From positions 1 through 64,000 of the forward strand of contig NZ_JANCPR020000016.1 in assembly GCF_028657195.3 (NCBI RefSeq): DNA of 64,000 nt. The letters are read 5' to 3'. Positions 63,463 through 64,000 of the stretch are shown piece after piece. How positions within the stretch are numbered: the stretch's first letter is position 1; every line of letters begins with the position of its first letter. The DNA comes from Streptomyces iconiensis. GTDB taxonomy: Bacteria > Actinomycetota > Actinomycetes > Streptomycetales > Streptomycetaceae. Under the pieces are notes generated by a model that saw only the letters and a program-made list of their open reading frames with translations, made no database searches and had not been told where the DNA came from. The position numbers and the translations under genes are program-made.

Positions 63463-64000
63463 ATGTCCCCGAAAGCTCAGATACCCAGCCACCGGAAGCC
63501 CCGCTCCAGCAAGATGAATACGGCGCTGCGTGCGGGTGTGACGGGCGGCGTCATGGGCACCATCGCTCTCACCGCGGCGGCGACCCCGGCCCTCGCGGCT
63601 GACAAGAACGCACCGACCGAGACCGTCGAGATGCCGACCCTCTCCGGCGACCTGGCGAACTCCACCTCGCGCGCGGCCGAATCGCTCCAGATGACCGCGC
63701 AGCAGTACGAGCTTCAGGAGGCGCAGTCCTCCGCCGCCTCCGAGGCGCGGGAGCAGGCCCAGGAGCACAAGCAGAAGGAAGAGAAGGCGAAGGCCGAGGC
63801 CGCGCGCAAGGCGGAGGCGGCCCGTAAGGCCCGTGCCGTCGCGCAGAAGCAGGCCGCGACGCAGTCCACCGACGACCGCGCCTCGCGCTCCACCGAGCGC
63901 GCCTCGATCAGCACCGCCTCGGCGCCGCAGGGCGGCAACGTCTCCACTGTCATCAACTTCCTCAAGGCGCAGGTCGGCAAGTCCTACGTCATGGGTGCCA
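63463..64000 (+). CDS. Exported coiled-coil NlpC/P60 family protein, N-terminal part
   Basis: The frame is open to the window end; 179 residues are visible from ATG 63463. ATG 63532 is a later in-frame start. A basic N-region and hydrophobic helix ending PALAADK form the signal peptide. Next comes an Ala/Glu/Lys/Gln-rich coiled coil (about residues 75-135), and then VSTVINFLKAQVGKSYVMGA, which is how the NlpC/P60 catalytic domain begins. The catalytic Cys, His and third residue lie outside the window. The protein probably cleaves peptidoglycan stem peptides. The orthologous position in S. coelicolor also has such a gene next to nuoA. Confidence 0.8.
   Translation, partial: MSPKAQIPSHRKPRSSKMNTALRAGVTGGVMGTIALTAAATPALAADKNAPTETVEMPTLSGDLANSTSRAAESLQMTAQQYELQEAQSSAASEAREQAQEHKQKEEKAKAEAARKAEAARKARAVAQKQAATQSTDDRASRSTERASISTASAPQGGNVSTVINFLKAQVGKSYVMGA

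Overview
The window is high-GC, densely coding actinobacterial DNA. GTG starts and ATGA/GTGA overlaps are frequent, and the gene order (tRNA-Tyr, yajQ, htpX, a second nuo set, korAB, polyprenyl synthase, recQ, nuoA-N, NlpC/P60) is the one I know from the Streptomyces coelicolor chromosome around SCO4561-SCO4614. I read it as a Streptomyces or close relative. All names rest on reading the sequence and on family knowledge; no search was run.

Region 1 (1-5544) is the right end of an integrative element in a tRNA-Tyr gene, the same kind of site SLP1 uses. From left it holds the end of one DNA methylase-like gene, a short cytosine-C5 methyltransferase, a primase-polymerase, a P-loop ATPase/helicase, an iteron-like array (12 copies of an 8-bp core in both orientations), an AlpA/Xis-type protein and a tyrosine integrase facing the tRNA. 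This fits a Prim-Pol type AICE. Transfer genes and the other att site would lie left of the window.

Region 2 (5545-11164) carries yajQ, a DHA2-type drug exporter with a divergent TetR regulator and visible operators, yccF, htpX and a Tat-exported DUF6528-like protein.

Region 3 (11349-28631) is the most unusual. A ten-gene second complex I operon (nuoA2 B2 C2 H2 I2 J2 K2 L2 M2 N2) lacks nuoD, E, F and G. Next to it are two histidine kinases whose last 614 bp are almost identical in DNA, one NarL-type response regulator, and a 2-oxoacid:ferredoxin oxidoreductase (korAB). A perfect 18-bp palindrome sits between nuoA2 and the first kinase.

Region 4 (28862-46283) contains mostly housekeeping genes: RarD-like permease, ABC exporter pair, a LolA-like exported protein, a long-chain polyprenyl diphosphate synthase (probably for the menaquinone tail), a POT peptide transporter, a CocE/NonD hydrolase, a flavoprotein with an ATP-grasp ligase, fumarylacetoacetase, RecQ, a small lipoprotein and a cupin. 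Several intergenic gaps carry short tandem repeats with periods of 17, 18, 20 or about 23 bp.

Region 5 (46577-62738) is the complete 14-gene nuoA-N operon, translationally coupled throughout and ending at a strong hairpin. A Rex-like operator lies 83 bp upstream of nuoA. Region 6 (62739-64000) is a 724-bp divergent intergenic region with a 19-bp palindrome and a long nested hairpin. It leads into an exported coiled-coil NlpC/P60-type protein cut by the window end.

Taken together, the window joins two complex I systems, a ferredoxin-linked oxidoreductase and a candidate menaquinone side-chain enzyme. This suggests that electron entry to the quinone pool is organised here.
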